DNA of 36,559 nt from a virus: positions 1-36,559 of IMG/VR virus record IMGVR_UViG_3300026518_000028. One strand, given 5' to 3'. Position numbers and translations under genes: made by a program. Below are positions 1 to 8,537 of this stretch, one piece after another. Below the pieces are notes generated by a model. That model saw nothing but the letters and a program-made list of their open reading frames with translations, was not told the DNA's origin and searched no databases. How positions within the stretch are numbered: the stretch's first letter is position 1; each line of letters starts with the position of its first letter.

Positions 1-423
1 CACTGCGGCTTTAGGAGGCGTTCCCCCAAGAGCTGACCACCCAGTGTCTGTATCTAAATCGGTGAGGTATTGCGGCACGTTATTGGGTGTCACTGCAATT
101 ATCATGCTATTGTAGCGCTCAAACCGCCAAACGTGGTCAGTGCCGAGCGCAGTGTAGCCAGTTGTTTCCGTAACCGTTCCAGGAACACGCGTAAACAGCC
201 GCGTGGAGCTTCCGCCGACGATTAAGGGGGTGCTGTCAGTTTTCACAAACAAAGCCGCTCCTGCCGCCGTTTCTGTGGTTACGTCTCCCGTTCCAGCTGG
301 TGATTCAAACTTGGTATAGCCCCCGCTTGAAGGATAAACGTTTTTAGCCACAACAACGCCAGGGTTCCTGTAATCCGCTTGATCTGGCATCCATTGGCCT
401 AGATGAATTTCAAAAGACTGCAT
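1..423 (-). CDS. N-terminal part of tail/DNA-stabilisation protein (cut by window edge)
   Basis: This is the first 141 codons of a leftward gene that runs off the left edge. It starts at ATG 423 and overlaps the stop of the adaptor gene by one base (TAATG). The opening MQSFEIHLGQWMPDQADYRN and the later GWSALGGTPPKAAV resemble the N-terminal region of podovirus tail-hub or packaged-DNA stabilisation proteins (P22 gp10-like) that sit below the portal. The C-terminal part of what looks like the same protein is at 35568-36559, beginning VRWSALNNP. The two pieces are in different frames relative to a direct join, so bases are missing between the window ends (number equal to 1 modulo 3). Family assignment is inference from residue pattern and gene order. 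Confidence 0.7.
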   Translation of the reverse strand, partial: MQSFEIHLGQWMPDQADYRNPGVVVAKNVYPSSGGYTKFESPAGTGDVTTETAAGAALFVKTDSTPLIVGGSSTRLFTRVPGTVTETTGYTALGTDHVWRFERYNSMIIAVTPNNVPQYLTDLDTDTGWSALGGTPPKAAV

Positions 424-1013
424 TAAACCTTAACCCCCGGCCTGCTAACCATTGGCCCGCTGTTGCGGTTCTTGCGGTCGGCTTTCAAAATGCCGTCAAG
501 CGTGGCTGAATAAACTTTGTCATAGCTTCCGGCGAGCTCAATGTCCTGCTTCCATACCGCCGCATGACGCAAAGCCGAATACATAAACAGCGAAGGGTGT
601 GCCGTGATAACGTCATTAGTATCAGTCGCCCCCGAGAAATCCGCCAGCTTGGTGTAATACCGAAGCTTAAGCGAATAGGTGCCATCAGGGGCGGGCATGA
701 GGTTAAGTGAGCTGTTAATCACTGAGTAATAGTATGGCTTGCCAGAGCTATCGTGACGGATTGCCATTGATTGATCTGTAATAGGCTGCATCGCAAGGCG
801 TGGCGTAGCATCCACATAAAGGCTCTCAACGGCCATGAAATCATTGGGCAGGGTTACAGTTTCACTTGTAGCCGATAGCGTGGTGCTGGCTTGCATTTCC
901 AAAATACGCAAATCGCGGTTAATGTCCGCCATCATGAAGGAATAGACGTAATCAGGCACATCGGAGCGCCCTAAAGCGCTTTCAACGTTTGATTTCAGGG
1001 TCTGGAAGTCCAT
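423..1013 (-). CDS. head-to-tail adaptor (connector) protein
   Basis: The 196-residue product lies between the capsid/small-protein cluster and the stabilisation protein, where P22 gp4-like or T7 gp11-like adaptors are found. It opens MDFQTLKSNVESALGR, followed by a region rich in short helices (VYSFMMADINRDLRILEMQA), then a beta-rich middle with LPNDFMAVESLYVD and a YYSV segment. The LPxDF-E-LYVD pattern is typical of short phage adaptor proteins that bind beneath the portal ring. The start ATG overlaps the stop of the next upstream gene (1013) in an ATG/TAG arrangement. The role rests on position and length; no catalytic residues are expected. Confidence 0.65.
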   Translation of the reverse strand: MDFQTLKSNVESALGRSDVPDYVYSFMMADINRDLRILEMQASTTLSATSETVTLPNDFMAVESLYVDATPRLAMQPITDQSMAIRHDSSGKPYYYSVINSSLNLMPAPDGTYSLKLRYYTKLADFSGATDTNDVITAHPSLFMYSALRHAAVWKQDIELAGSYDKVYSATLDGILKADRKNRNSGPMVSRPGVKV

Positions 1014-1348
1014 TAGATGCCCCCGCTCGTGGTTCTGAACTTGGAATAGTCAGAGTCACGCAACCGAGCCACAAGCAAATCATTTAATCCGCTCATGTTG
1101 CCAGGCGCAATCATGCCCTTGTCTGTCCACTCTTTAAGCCAAGCATTGTAAACCACCGAGGGAATACGCCCAACAAGCCGCCCGCCATCGCTTCGGCCAT
1201 CCGTTTCATTGCGAATACGGGTTGCGGCGTTGATAATAGGGGCCACGTCTTGAACCTGCTCACGGTAAAACTCAGTATCGTTAGCAAGCCCATCGTGATA
1301 GCGCTGGAAAACGCCATCTTGTGAGCCTTTATGCCAGCGTTTTTCCAT
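1013..1348 (-). CDS. hypothetical virion-region protein, 111 aa
   Basis: I choose ATG 1348 because a strong GGAGGTGAC lies just upstream and the start shares one base with the upstream stop (TAATG). An upstream in-frame start would extend it by eight residues into the neighbouring gene. The product is basic and mostly helical (MEKRWHKGSQDGVFQRYHDG) with a middle RIPSVVYNAWLKEW. No motif that I recognise. It sits between a small beta-rich protein and the adaptor and is translationally coupled to both, so a virion or head-assembly role is likely, but this is only context. Confidence 0.6.
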   Translation of the reverse strand: MEKRWHKGSQDGVFQRYHDGLANDTEFYREQVQDVAPIINAATRIRNETDGRSDGGRLVGRIPSVVYNAWLKEWTDKGMIAPGNMSGLNDLLVARLRDSDYSKFRTTSGGI

Positions 1349-1647
1349 TAGTAAGTCACCTCCGAAACCCAAAGCGTGCCGTCCGCACTATCACGAATAG
1401 CCGATACCTTCTCGCCACGGCGAATAGACATAAGCATTTGCGTATTGGCTGGAACAAACATGTCGGCCGTGGTGGCAACAGGCGTGCCAGCAAATTGCAC
1501 ATGGCAATCGGTGGATGCCCAAATCAACACGCGGGTGATCTGGGCACCTACGGCGGTAGTTGTGGCGGCTGCTGTGGCTGTGTAAGCGACTGATTGCGCC
1601 CCGCCCAATACGGGGTAAGGCACACGCGCGTCATTGCGGCTAGACAT
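1348..1647 (-). CDS. small beta-rich virion-associated protein, 99 aa
   Basis: The product is rich in Ala, Thr and Val, with alternating hydrophobic/polar residues (VAYTATAAATTTAVGA, then LIWASTDCHVQFAG and FVPANTQMLMSI), which suggests a small beta-sandwich. It lies two genes after the major capsid protein, a usual place for head decoration or stabilising proteins. A protein of similar composition is encoded at 35194-35571, just below the stabilisation gene. The start ATG 1647 overlaps the stop of the 51-aa gene upstream. I do not recognise a named family; a decoration role is inference. Confidence 0.6.
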   Translation of the reverse strand: MSSRNDARVPYPVLGGAQSVAYTATAAATTTAVGAQITRVLIWASTDCHVQFAGTPVATTADMFVPANTQMLMSIRRGEKVSAIRDSADGTLWVSEVTY

Positions 1648-1803
1648 TTAAGCGTCCTTCTTCTTCATGGCCTTCATCGTGTCTTTAATGAATTTCGCCT
1701 CGTCAGCCGGAAGCATAAGCGCCCCGCCCTTTACCATTTTACCACGGGAAGTGTGAATGTTGTTAACTGTGCACTCAACCCTAACTTCTTTTGAATCTGC
1801 CAT
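1648..1803 (-). CDS. small protein, 51 aa, after capsid gene
   Basis: ATG 1803 is preceded by GGAG at good distance and the frame is open for 51 residues to TAA at 1648-1650. The product begins MADSKEVRVECTVNNIHTSR and ends with a lysine-rich helix (MKAMKKKDA). Its stop overlaps the start of the following gene. The middle HTSRGKMVKGGALMLPADEA reads like the small 'virion region' proteins often found after podovirus capsid genes. Function unknown. Confidence 0.6.
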   Translation of the reverse strand: MADSKEVRVECTVNNIHTSRGKMVKGGALMLPADEAKFIKDTMKAMKKKDA

Positions 1804-1823
1804 TGTAATCTCCAATCAAATAT

Positions 1824-1846
1824 GGGGGCGAGGTTATCCCGCCCCC
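1824..1846 (-). terminator. intercistronic hairpin after capsid gene (weak or partial terminator)
   Basis: A 7-bp GC-only stem (GGGGGCG/CGCCCCC) with a 9-nt loop follows the capsid stop by about 8 bases. The downstream tract on the minus strand (ATATTTGATT) is only weakly U-rich, so full termination is doubtful. Such hairpins commonly lower downstream expression or protect the abundant capsid mRNA. Confidence 0.5.
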
Positions 1847-1853
1847 GTCTCGG

Positions 1854-2801
1854 TTATGCTGTGGTCAGGTCAAAGACCCCGCCATTGGCAAGCTCATTGC
1901 GGCAAACCAGCGTGGCCTCGGCAACAATGTGGAACTTGTCCGCATCACCAGTCTTGGCCAAAGCCTCATCAAACATTGGCCGGAGATCAGCCCATGCCCA
2001 CATATCCGTGGTGAGAACCAGCGCATCGCGCGCGCGGACATGACGGGAAGGCTCATAGCGAACCTTGCCAAAGTCATACTCATACACGTCAACATATGCG
2101 GTTACCTTCGCATCCTCGCCCTTGTCGAAACGAGTGCTAGAGCCTGTGAAAGCAGAAGCGGCTTGCTTGTTGAAAGAGCCAAGGAATACGCAATCTGGCT
2201 TCTTGCCGGAGTTGTCGTAAATCGAGGCTAGCACGCCCTTCAGAATTGCCTCGGTAAAGGCCCGCTGTGTGCCATTAGTCCGCGCGTCCGTGCCGTCACC
2301 AGTAGCGTCAGAACCACCAACGCCTGCCGAGGTGTTGCTTGTGAGCCATGTCGGCACACCAGCCATCTCTCGGGCCGTGGTGGCGTTACCAGCAACACGG
2401 GCGTTATTGGCAAAAGCCGACATTTCCATGTCAGTTTTAAGCGCCTTGCCCTTACGCAATTTCTGATAGGCTTGCTCACGTCCGCGACCTGCACGGGTGG
2501 TTGCCTCAAGCGTGCCGGGAATGGTTACGGCTTTCTTGAGAATTTGGGTGTAGTTCCCCAAGCGAACTGTCGGAGATACCGCACCAGCTGTGGTGTCGTC
2601 ACCCTCAATCGCGGCATTGGTTGCGCTGGGCGCGTCAAGGCCATCAGTTTGCCACTCGTGGTAAGTGCCTTTGGCCTTCACTTTGCTCATCTTGGACAGG
2701 AAAGGCGTTTCGTCTGGATCAACATTATAAATGCCGTCAAACAGGTCTTCTCGGATACCTACTGCATCGTAGGTGTCAAAGGTATTGGCTGGCTGTGCCA
2801 T
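1854..2801 (-). CDS. major capsid protein, SU10/DUF5309 type
   Basis: The 315-residue product opens MAQPANTFDTYDAVGIREDL and continues with NVDPDETPFLSKMSKVKA, then HEWQTD and GNYTQILKKAVTIPGT. This arrangement (an early ETPFLS, a W-x-TD strand, a GNYTQI strand) is the hallmark of the SU10-like major head proteins (DUF5309), which have the HK97 fold. It would form the icosahedral shell. The middle holds a long helix (REQAYQKLRKGKALKTDMEM), and the C-terminal FDLTTA is short. It follows the scaffold gene by 27 bases, as expected, and is followed by a strong hairpin. Length fits the family. Confidence 0.9.
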   Translation of the reverse strand: MAQPANTFDTYDAVGIREDLFDGIYNVDPDETPFLSKMSKVKAKGTYHEWQTDGLDAPSATNAAIEGDDTTAGAVSPTVRLGNYTQILKKAVTIPGTLEATTRAGRGREQAYQKLRKGKALKTDMEMSAFANNARVAGNATTAREMAGVPTWLTSNTSAGVGGSDATGDGTDARTNGTQRAFTEAILKGVLASIYDNSGKKPDCVFLGSFNKQAASAFTGSSTRFDKGEDAKVTAYVDVYEYDFGKVRYEPSRHVRARDALVLTTDMWAWADLRPMFDEALAKTGDADKFHIVAEATLVCRNELANGGVFDLTTA

Positions 2802-2828
2802 GGTGTAACCCCTTAAAGGTTTATCAGC

Positions 2829-3821
2829 TTATCCATAGAGCATTTTCAAATGCTCATCCATAGAATGTGGCTGGTTCAGTTTGCGATTTGTGGTCGCTTT
2901 CCGTTCAGCCTGCACATCAGCCTTGCCCTTAACCTTGCCGGGCCTAAGAACCTTCGGAGCTTTGGTTAGCTTCTTTTCAATCACCGCGTTCTGGCTCTGC
3001 ATCGCGTCGTACCGCGCTGCTTTTTCCAAAAGAACGGCCAACCGAAAATCACTCGACCCGTCATACTCTTCAGGCGTAAACCCTGCCGCCAGTGCTACAT
3101 CGCGGCGATTGGTGGCGTTCTTTATGAACTCGCCATCTTGCTGCCATTCAGGAATTGCCGCAACAGCCAATTCAGCCGTCTTGCGTTGGAATTCCTGCAC
3201 TCGCCTAGCTTCATCCTGCTGCAATCGAGCTTGGGCTTCTTGCCGTTGCTGCTGCTGCTGGTTCCACTTTTCCTTCGCGGGCAAATACTCAAGCGGTTTT
3301 TCCGCCGCCATCTTTACCCAATCCGGCTCAGGTTCAATGCTTTGTGCAAGCTGCTCATCGAGCAACCGTTGTTTCTCCGCAATTCCAGCCAATTCTTGCT
3401 GGAGTGTCGCGCGCTCTTGCTGAATCGTAGCTTCCATTTGCTTACGCTCGGCAGCAATCTCTTGCGTCTTGCGGGTATAATCGGCTTGCAACTGGTATCC
3501 TTTGGCCGCTTCCGCGAGGTTAACCCGTTTTTCCTCGCCATCAACAATCACGGGAATTGTAACTTCACCGTATTCGTCAAGGGTTAGGTGCTGGGGTTCC
3601 TCCGGCTCCGGTTCGGGGTCGGTCGTTTCGTCAATTTCTTCATCTTGGGCAGCATCGGCTTCAATTTCTTGATCCGGCGCTTCGTCTTGTTCTGCGTCTG
3701 GCGCAGGTGCTTCAACACTTTCAGCAGTTGGCCCTTCAACATCATCTGTTTCAGGCTCTGCGAATTTAGCATCAAGCAGTTGATCAATCGTTTGCGGTCC
3801 AGTTTCCTGATTATCGCTCAT
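2829..3821 (-). CDS. capsid scaffolding protein
   Basis: The 330-residue product has the classic scaffold make-up. Its first ~80 residues are very acidic (many D/E and P, with EPEPEEP), followed by a long Q/E/K-rich coiled coil (about 110-220) with a QQQQQ run. The last ~60 residues are basic (LTKAPKVLRPGKVKGKAD). It lies directly upstream of the capsid gene. The basic C-terminal helix probably binds the inside of the procapsid, as in other podoviruses; the protein is expected to leave or be lost on maturation. ATG 3821 overlaps the previous stop (ATGA). Confidence 0.85.
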   Translation of the reverse strand: MSDNQETGPQTIDQLLDAKFAEPETDDVEGPTAESVEAPAPDAEQDEAPDQEIEADAAQDEEIDETTDPEPEPEEPQHLTLDEYGEVTIPVIVDGEEKRVNLAEAAKGYQLQADYTRKTQEIAAERKQMEATIQQERATLQQELAGIAEKQRLLDEQLAQSIEPEPDWVKMAAEKPLEYLPAKEKWNQQQQQRQEAQARLQQDEARRVQEFQRKTAELAVAAIPEWQQDGEFIKNATNRRDVALAAGFTPEEYDGSSDFRLAVLLEKAARYDAMQSQNAVIEKKLTKAPKVLRPGKVKGKADVQAERKATTNRKLNQPHSMDEHLKMLYG

Positions 3822-4048
3822 CGGTCGTCCTCTTGGTTATGGCGGACAGGTGCCGCCCATTTAGCAAGAATAGATTCAACCCGTTCAAGGCCTTTGTATT
3901 CCTGCCAGCGTGACTCCCGCCCCTCTGGGGTGGTGGAAGTAAGTAACCTATTATTAACATCAGCCTTGGCCTGTGTCAACGCCGCCATGATTACACTGTC
4001 ATTCAAGGTGTTGTTGGCCGCGTGGGCGCGTTGGGTTTTATCTACCAT
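3818..4048 (-). CDS. small helical protein between portal and scaffold, 76 aa
   Basis: The product is a short, charged, helical protein (MVDKTQRAHAANNTLNDSVI, later ESRWQEYKGLERVESILAKW). Its start lies inside the last codons of the portal gene and its stop overlaps the scaffold start (ATGA), so its translation is coupled to both. Many podoviruses of this type carry a small unknown gene here. No motif recognised; a head assembly role is inference from position. Confidence 0.6.
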   Translation of the reverse strand: MVDKTQRAHAANNTLNDSVIMAALTQAKADVNNRLLTSTTPEGRESRWQEYKGLERVESILAKWAAPVRHNQEDDR

Positions 4049-6128
4049 TGGTCAAAGCCACCCCATCCACACGCTCGTTGAATTGCTTGGCCTCGTCAGC
4101 TTCTATCTTTGCAGCGGCAAGGTCGCGCTCTCGATGGTCTTTCATCATCATATCAAGGCGCTTGGTTTCAGCCTCCATCTTCTTAATCTCTATTTCGGCC
4201 AGCTTGGCGTTCAAGATATTCTCGGATTTCTTCATATCAACCTGCGCCAGCATCATGGCGGGGTCGGGCTGTGGTGGCTGCTCAGGCTTGGGTGGAATGT
4301 TGGCAGGATCAGGGAAAAACGCCTCTACATCCTTAAATCCGCTAAGTTCAACCATTTTACTTAGTGTGTGAAATAAATGCTCCGGCCCTACACCGCCAAT
4401 GGCAAAGGCCTCTTTCTGCTGGCCAAGTATCATCCCGAGCCGCTGGAATTGCACGTCTCTATCACCAGTGCCAAGGCCCACATTAACCGTCATGTCAGTG
4501 CGTGATTTCCATGTGCGCGGGTCAACCTCCACCCACTCGTTGTTGAGCTTCATGGCAATGCTTTTCAGCGGGCCGCTGCGCAAGTCCGCGTGCATATCCT
4601 GAAACATCGGAGCTACGGCAGTTTCGGCAAAGATACGGGCAATCATTAGGATTTTCTTCTGAGAAGCCGCCATAACCGCCTTTGTGCCGCCAAAGGTGCT
4701 TTTGCTTAGAGCATTGGCGTCAAGGCCTTGGTTAAACTTAGAAACGCCGCTGCGCTCCTCTCGCAGGCTGTCAACGTATTGAATCCCCATGAGCGATTGC
4801 GGCGCGGTGCTTGTTGGCGGAAGCTGCTGCAATGATGCAATCCCACCGGATATTCTAATAACCCGCCCCGGCCTTGTGACAGCCAAGTCCTGATATGTGG
4901 CATCGCTGGCTTTGTCTTCATCCATTACAATGTCAGCGTTATTGCTGCCAACAATGTTATCAACCATTTGCCGAACTAACACAGTCCGAAGCCTCTGCAA
5001 GTCTTCAATCAATTCGCCCATAGAAAGGCCATAGTGCTTATGCGGGATGGGCAGCGGGCAAGCCGTGTTGAATGGAACCTTGCGAATTTCTTCAATCGCC
5101 TGCTTGCCGTTGCGCTTCAGGATTTCCCCACCAGTGCCTCCAGTGAATATTTGCAGCAATTCAGCCACGCCATCACCATCCCTATCGGCCATGATGTAAT
5201 TCTCAAATACCTGCACAACCCGCATTGCAACTTCAGTGCTGGAATTGATATTGCTTTCATCCGCCTTATTGCCAGAAAACCGCGTTTCAGCCTCTTCCGT
5301 TTGAAGCTTCACATCAATCTCGGGCAGGGCTTCAACCTGTTTGCGGTCAAAGCCCATCTCGATCAGTTCTGATACCGTCTTTGTGGATCTGTGCGCAACA
5401 TATGGGCAACCATCAAACGAAAGCTTGTTCCAAAGCGGGCTGACAAGGATTTCCTCCGGTGGCACTGGCTCGATCTTGTATTGCTTTAGCTCCCTTGTTA
5501 TCCGAAGCTTAAAGCCGATGGGTTCCATTTCAACGCCACCAACGCCGCCTTCGGGAATCATGCCCATAGCCATATCCTCGGGCGCGTCCTCTTCAACTTC
5601 TGGCCCGCCCCAGCGCTCTATGATCTCCACCTCGCCATCCTCTTGCTCGATAGATGACAGTATTTGCATTGCCTCTTGTGGTGAAAGGTCGTCATAGCTT
5701 TCAATTTCGGTGACGGTCCGCTCGTCCCAATAGCGCTTCACATAGCCATTCTTGAGCATCAGCGCATCGGTGAACCATGAGTAAAGCACCATGAAGCCGT
5801 TATTCTGTTGCTGGAATATGTAATTGCAAACATCGGTTTCTTGCTTGGCCGCGCCCACATCTTCAGCGCCTTGTGGGGCAAATTCCACAACATTGTCCCC
5901 GCCAAAGAATATATCCATCAATTCGGGTTTGATGCTTTCGATCGTATCGCGGACATCAGTCATGACAATCTGCGAGCGGTCTTGCACCTCATCGCCGTAT
6001 TTCTCGCCGTTGTATCGGTCCATCAGGCTGGCCCGGTGCTGGCCAATCGTGGAATTGAGAGCGCCAACAGCATTACTTTGGTTTGCTGCGAGTAAAGCCT
6101 CTAGGGCTGCTTTTGTCATTTTAGCCAT
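4038..6128 (-). CDS. portal protein (P22-like size class)
   Basis: The 696-residue product has the sequence style of large podovirus portals. N-terminal helices are followed by RQSMD-type segments (here HRASLMDRYNGEKYGDEV and RSQIVMTDVRDTIESIKPEL), then DIFFGGDNVVEFAP and a helix with LKNGYVKRYWDE. The stem/crown part contains LGTGDRDVQFQRL, and the last ~100 residues form a long coiled coil (KKMEAETKRLDMMMKDHRER). Twelve copies would form the DNA-entry vertex where TerL docks and the adaptor binds. It lies two genes after TerL and before the scaffold, the canonical order. Confidence 0.9.
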   Translation of the reverse strand: MAKMTKAALEALLAANQSNAVGALNSTIGQHRASLMDRYNGEKYGDEVQDRSQIVMTDVRDTIESIKPELMDIFFGGDNVVEFAPQGAEDVGAAKQETDVCNYIFQQQNNGFMVLYSWFTDALMLKNGYVKRYWDERTVTEIESYDDLSPQEAMQILSSIEQEDGEVEIIERWGGPEVEEDAPEDMAMGMIPEGGVGGVEMEPIGFKLRITRELKQYKIEPVPPEEILVSPLWNKLSFDGCPYVAHRSTKTVSELIEMGFDRKQVEALPEIDVKLQTEEAETRFSGNKADESNINSSTEVAMRVVQVFENYIMADRDGDGVAELLQIFTGGTGGEILKRNGKQAIEEIRKVPFNTACPLPIPHKHYGLSMGELIEDLQRLRTVLVRQMVDNIVGSNNADIVMDEDKASDATYQDLAVTRPGRVIRISGGIASLQQLPPTSTAPQSLMGIQYVDSLREERSGVSKFNQGLDANALSKSTFGGTKAVMAASQKKILMIARIFAETAVAPMFQDMHADLRSGPLKSIAMKLNNEWVEVDPRTWKSRTDMTVNVGLGTGDRDVQFQRLGMILGQQKEAFAIGGVGPEHLFHTLSKMVELSGFKDVEAFFPDPANIPPKPEQPPQPDPAMMLAQVDMKKSENILNAKLAEIEIKKMEAETKRLDMMMKDHRERDLAAAKIEADEAKQFNERVDGVALTNGR

Positions 6129-6336
6129 TGGCCATGTCCCCCAATTCTGGATAAAGATCTCTAGCCACGTCTTCTACCATTGTATCGTCTGTTAGATGGC
6201 CCGCGTCAACGCCAAGCTCGGTGTAAATCACAGGAACACCGCTCCTAAACGACATGTAGCCAACTTTTCCTGCTATATCTGGCCTCTCCTGCACAAGTTT
6301 GCGCCAGAACATTTCCCATGTTATTTTACCACTCAT
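6121..6336 (-). CDS. small protein between TerL and portal, 71 aa
   Basis: This short ORF overlaps both TerL (4 bases, ATGA) and the portal start (8 bases), so it is part of the packaging operon. The product is MSGKITWEMFWRKLVQERPD followed by VGYMSFRSGVPVIYTELGVD. It has two aromatic-rich segments and an acidic C-terminal half. No known domain recognised. Coupled translation with the packaging genes is what supports it as real. Confidence 0.6.
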   Translation of the reverse strand: MSGKITWEMFWRKLVQERPDIAGKVGYMSFRSGVPVIYTELGVDAGHLTDDTMVEDVARDLYPELGDMANG

Positions 6337-7649
6337 GCCATCGTTCCTAACGGTCTAAGAATTGGGGCCGAGTTAGTCCGCCGCCGTGTCATATGCGGGA
6401 ATAGCTCGGTATACGCCCACACTAGCGCATCTACACGGTCAGGGGAATAGCCCTGCGCCTTGCGGTCAAAATCGCTCGTAAACGCGCAAAGCTGGTCTTC
6501 AAGATCGGGGAAATCACCCGAATGGTAAACCTTCCCGCGCTCATACAGTGCCGCAACTGGTTCAGCTCGCACATACTTGCCGCGCGTGGCCCTCACGGCC
6601 TTGTAGGGTATGTCTGGCCTGTGCGCCCGAATTACAGTCTCTACCATGTCACCGCCTTGGTTCACCTCGGCCACAATGCAGTCAGCATCTAGGTAATCAT
6701 AGAGTGCAATCGCCTTTTTGGCCCAGTTATCGGGTGAATACTTACCACTATCATCGGCTAAAGTATAGCCATTTCCTGCCCCGTCTATTCCAGCGGCTAC
6801 AATTCCGGTTTCATCCGAGCCAATATTGTTTGACACTGCCGGATCAATCGCCACAACAATGCGGGCCATATCTGGCAGGTTAGCCACCCGCTTGATAAGA
6901 TTGCGCCGCCAAAGGGCGTTCTCTGCATCCTCAACGTATTCACCAGAAAAGAAGCGTTTCTTCGCCCTGTCATTCATGCTCTCAAGGTCAGCTATGTAAT
7001 CAGCCGATAGGTTAGGCAAGTTGTCCATCGGGTTAATCACACCCCAAGCGTATTGCCTAGGGTCAACAGGCCGCTCCCCGTCAGGGTCTATCAGGTCTCG
7101 CCATAGCCTATAGGTCCAGTGATTGCGCGTTGTTGGGTTCAGGTCGTTGTAATCCCGTTGGCTCAGGAAGCCGCCGTCTAATGTCTTGACCTGCTGCGCC
7201 AGCCGTGAGCGTAAAAGCGTGTGCGCCGAATAGTTAATCTCTGAGCACTCATTTTTGTAGATCGTAGCATACTCGTTGCCAAGAATGCGCTCCATTGCCT
7301 TCTCGTCATTCAACCCACCTATCCATATTTCTGAGCCGTTTGGCAGCTCAAAGTAACCATATTTTTCATTCCACGTGATTTCCAATCCGGAGTAGCGCAT
7401 GCGCGCAACCGCTGGAACAGTGGCCATATTGCCCCGAGCAAGAGCAGCCCGCGCCGCGCTGCCCTCCTTCCGGACTATCAGGTGTTTGGATCGTGGCGCG
7501 TAAAGGGCGCGGTCTAGTGTTACTCCTGAGAATAGAACAGTTTTGCCGGATCGACTACCACCGTATAGCAAGTTGAACCGAGCGCCAGTTGTTAGAACCT
7601 CGTCAAGTGCCTTTTGCTGGCCTTGGTTCCAATTAAAGTTTGCGGACAT
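6333..7649 (-). CDS. terL: terminase large subunit (packaging ATPase/nuclease)
   Basis: The 438-residue product has an N-terminal ATPase with Walker A GGSRSGKT (about residues 30-37) and a Walker B-like IYKNECSEI (about 130-140). The C-terminal RNase H-like nuclease is marked by VVAIDPAV (about 265), where the Asp is the first metal ligand, and a late RVDALVWA motif containing another acidic residue. It drives DNA into the prohead and cuts the concatemer. The start ATG lies inside the last codons of TerS (17-base overlap). Length is normal for Terminase_3/PBSX-like enzymes. Confidence 0.93.
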   Translation of the reverse strand: MSANFNWNQGQQKALDEVLTTGARFNLLYGGSRSGKTVLFSGVTLDRALYAPRSKHLIVRKEGSAARAALARGNMATVPAVARMRYSGLEITWNEKYGYFELPNGSEIWIGGLNDEKAMERILGNEYATIYKNECSEINYSAHTLLRSRLAQQVKTLDGGFLSQRDYNDLNPTTRNHWTYRLWRDLIDPDGERPVDPRQYAWGVINPMDNLPNLSADYIADLESMNDRAKKRFFSGEYVEDAENALWRRNLIKRVANLPDMARIVVAIDPAVSNNIGSDETGIVAAGIDGAGNGYTLADDSGKYSPDNWAKKAIALYDYLDADCIVAEVNQGGDMVETVIRAHRPDIPYKAVRATRGKYVRAEPVAALYERGKVYHSGDFPDLEDQLCAFTSDFDRKAQGYSPDRVDALVWAYTELFPHMTRRRTNSAPILRPLGTMA

Positions 7650-8031
7650 CTGAACCTATGGTGATATTAACGTCACCGTGCACCCTATCAACCAGCAACC
7701 CGTGCAGTTTCGCCTTGCCCATTGTTGCCGAATTCATGGCCGCAGGCTGCTCAAGCTCAAGCGCCGCCGATCTGTTTTCATCCAGCTCTTTGGTGAGGCT
7801 TTCCACCGTTACAAGCGTTCGCTCTCGGCCCGCTTCTTGCAATTTTACAATCGTTAGGGCTATGTTAGGGCGGTTTAACAGCTTATTCGCCTCAACCTTT
7901 ATTGATTCCGGCGACATGTTTTCAGCATCATAAGCGCGCTTATATGCCTCGCTCGGGCCTAGCATCTCAACATAAGCTCTTGCGAAAGCATCTTGCTTTG
8001 GGGTTAATTTTGCTGCCTTAGGTGCTGGCAT
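7633..8031 (-). CDS. terS: terminase small subunit
   Basis: The 132-residue product begins MPAPKAAKLTPKQDAFARAYVE and continues GPSEAYKRAYDAENMSPESI and VEANKLLNRPNIALTI. This is the Terminase_2 (XtmA-like) pattern: an N-terminal helix-turn-helix that recognises the packaging site, followed by a helical oligomerisation region. It recruits the viral DNA to TerL. The C-terminal HGDVNITIGSDVRKL is the usual TerL-contact tail. It directly precedes and overlaps terL. Confidence 0.88.
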   Translation of the reverse strand: MPAPKAAKLTPKQDAFARAYVEMLGPSEAYKRAYDAENMSPESIKVEANKLLNRPNIALTIVKLQEAGRERTLVTVESLTKELDENRSAALELEQPAAMNSATMGKAKLHGLLVDRVHGDVNITIGSDVRKL

Positions 8032-8155
8032 GGATGTTCCTGCTATTGGTGATATTCATAAGATCCACATCACACCAAGATTGCGGGCCATTTTCTGGCA
8101 TAGAATTTGTGTGTAGCGGCTTTATTTTCTTAACCTCGGCAGATAGCACACCCAT
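8018..8155 (-). CDS. possible small protein overlapping TerS start, 45 aa
   Basis: A 45-codon frame from ATG 8155 (MGVLSAEVKKIKPLHTNS...) ends with TAA inside the first codons of terS in another frame. It fills the gap between the 31-aa ORF and terS and would couple translation to terS. I see no good ribosome binding site, so it is a candidate only. No function can be proposed. Confidence 0.35.
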   Translation of the reverse strand: MGVLSAEVKKIKPLHTNSMPENGPQSWCDVDLMNITNSRNIHAST

Positions 8156-8164
8156 AGCGACGTA

Positions 8165-8260
8165 CTAGCCAGGCGTTTGGTATTTCGCTAGAGCGTATCC
8201 TTCTTCAGGTGTTAGCATTGGCCGTGAATTGTGTTTGTATTGCGCGAGGTGGCTAGTCAT
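8165..8260 (-). CDS. possible small protein, 31 aa
   Basis: This 31-codon frame (MTSHLAQYKHNSRPMLTPEE...) starts at ATG 8260, which overlaps the end of the 94-aa gene by 8 bases, and stops at TAG 8165-8167. LTPEEGYALAKYQTPG looks like ordinary coding sequence rather than noise. The ribosome binding site is weak, so translation would rely on coupling. Function unknown. Confidence 0.4.
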   Translation of the reverse strand: MTSHLAQYKHNSRPMLTPEEGYALAKYQTPG

Positions 8261-8537
8261 ATTTTCTCACTATCTTCAGGCCGAATTTGTTGAACGAAGT
8301 TTTGTATTTCGCTTCCAAACTGCCGCGCCGGTATTCTTTCAGCGGGGCCTTGCGAGATATTCTCAATATATGTGTCATTGGCTTAGATGATTTGCGCAGG
8401 CGAAAAACTTTACATCTTTCTCTGTGGACAAAACCCTTCACTTTTCGGTAGCTGATGAATGTTTCAAATATCATCCCAAAAAATAGCGCATGGGAGAACG
8501 CCCCGCTTTGATTGGTGTTTGTGCTCGCCCTCGCCAT
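8253..8537 (-). CDS. basic hypothetical protein, 94 aa
   Basis: ATG 8537 has GAGGTGAT at suitable spacing, supporting this start. The product is very basic (many K/R: YRKVKGFVHRERCKVFRLRK) with a short hydrophobic stretch FSHALFFGMIFETF. It is the first gene after a good minus-strand promoter at 8606-8634 and lies three frames before terS. Charge suggests nucleic-acid binding but no domain is recognised. It could be a small regulator or packaging accessory; this is not shown. Confidence 0.5.
   Translation of the reverse strand: MARASTNTNQSGAFSHALFFGMIFETFISYRKVKGFVHRERCKVFRLRKSSKPMTHILRISRKAPLKEYRRGSLEAKYKTSFNKFGLKIVRKYD

Noticed and set aside
3250-3275. CAG/CTG-type triplet run inside the scaffold gene
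   Set aside because: It only encodes the QQQQQ stretch of the coiled coil; short and ordinary for scaffolds.
2881-4364. long rightward ORFs opposite scaffold and portal
   Set aside because: Cys/Ser/Phe-rich shadow frames opposite well-supported genes, with no ribosome sites.
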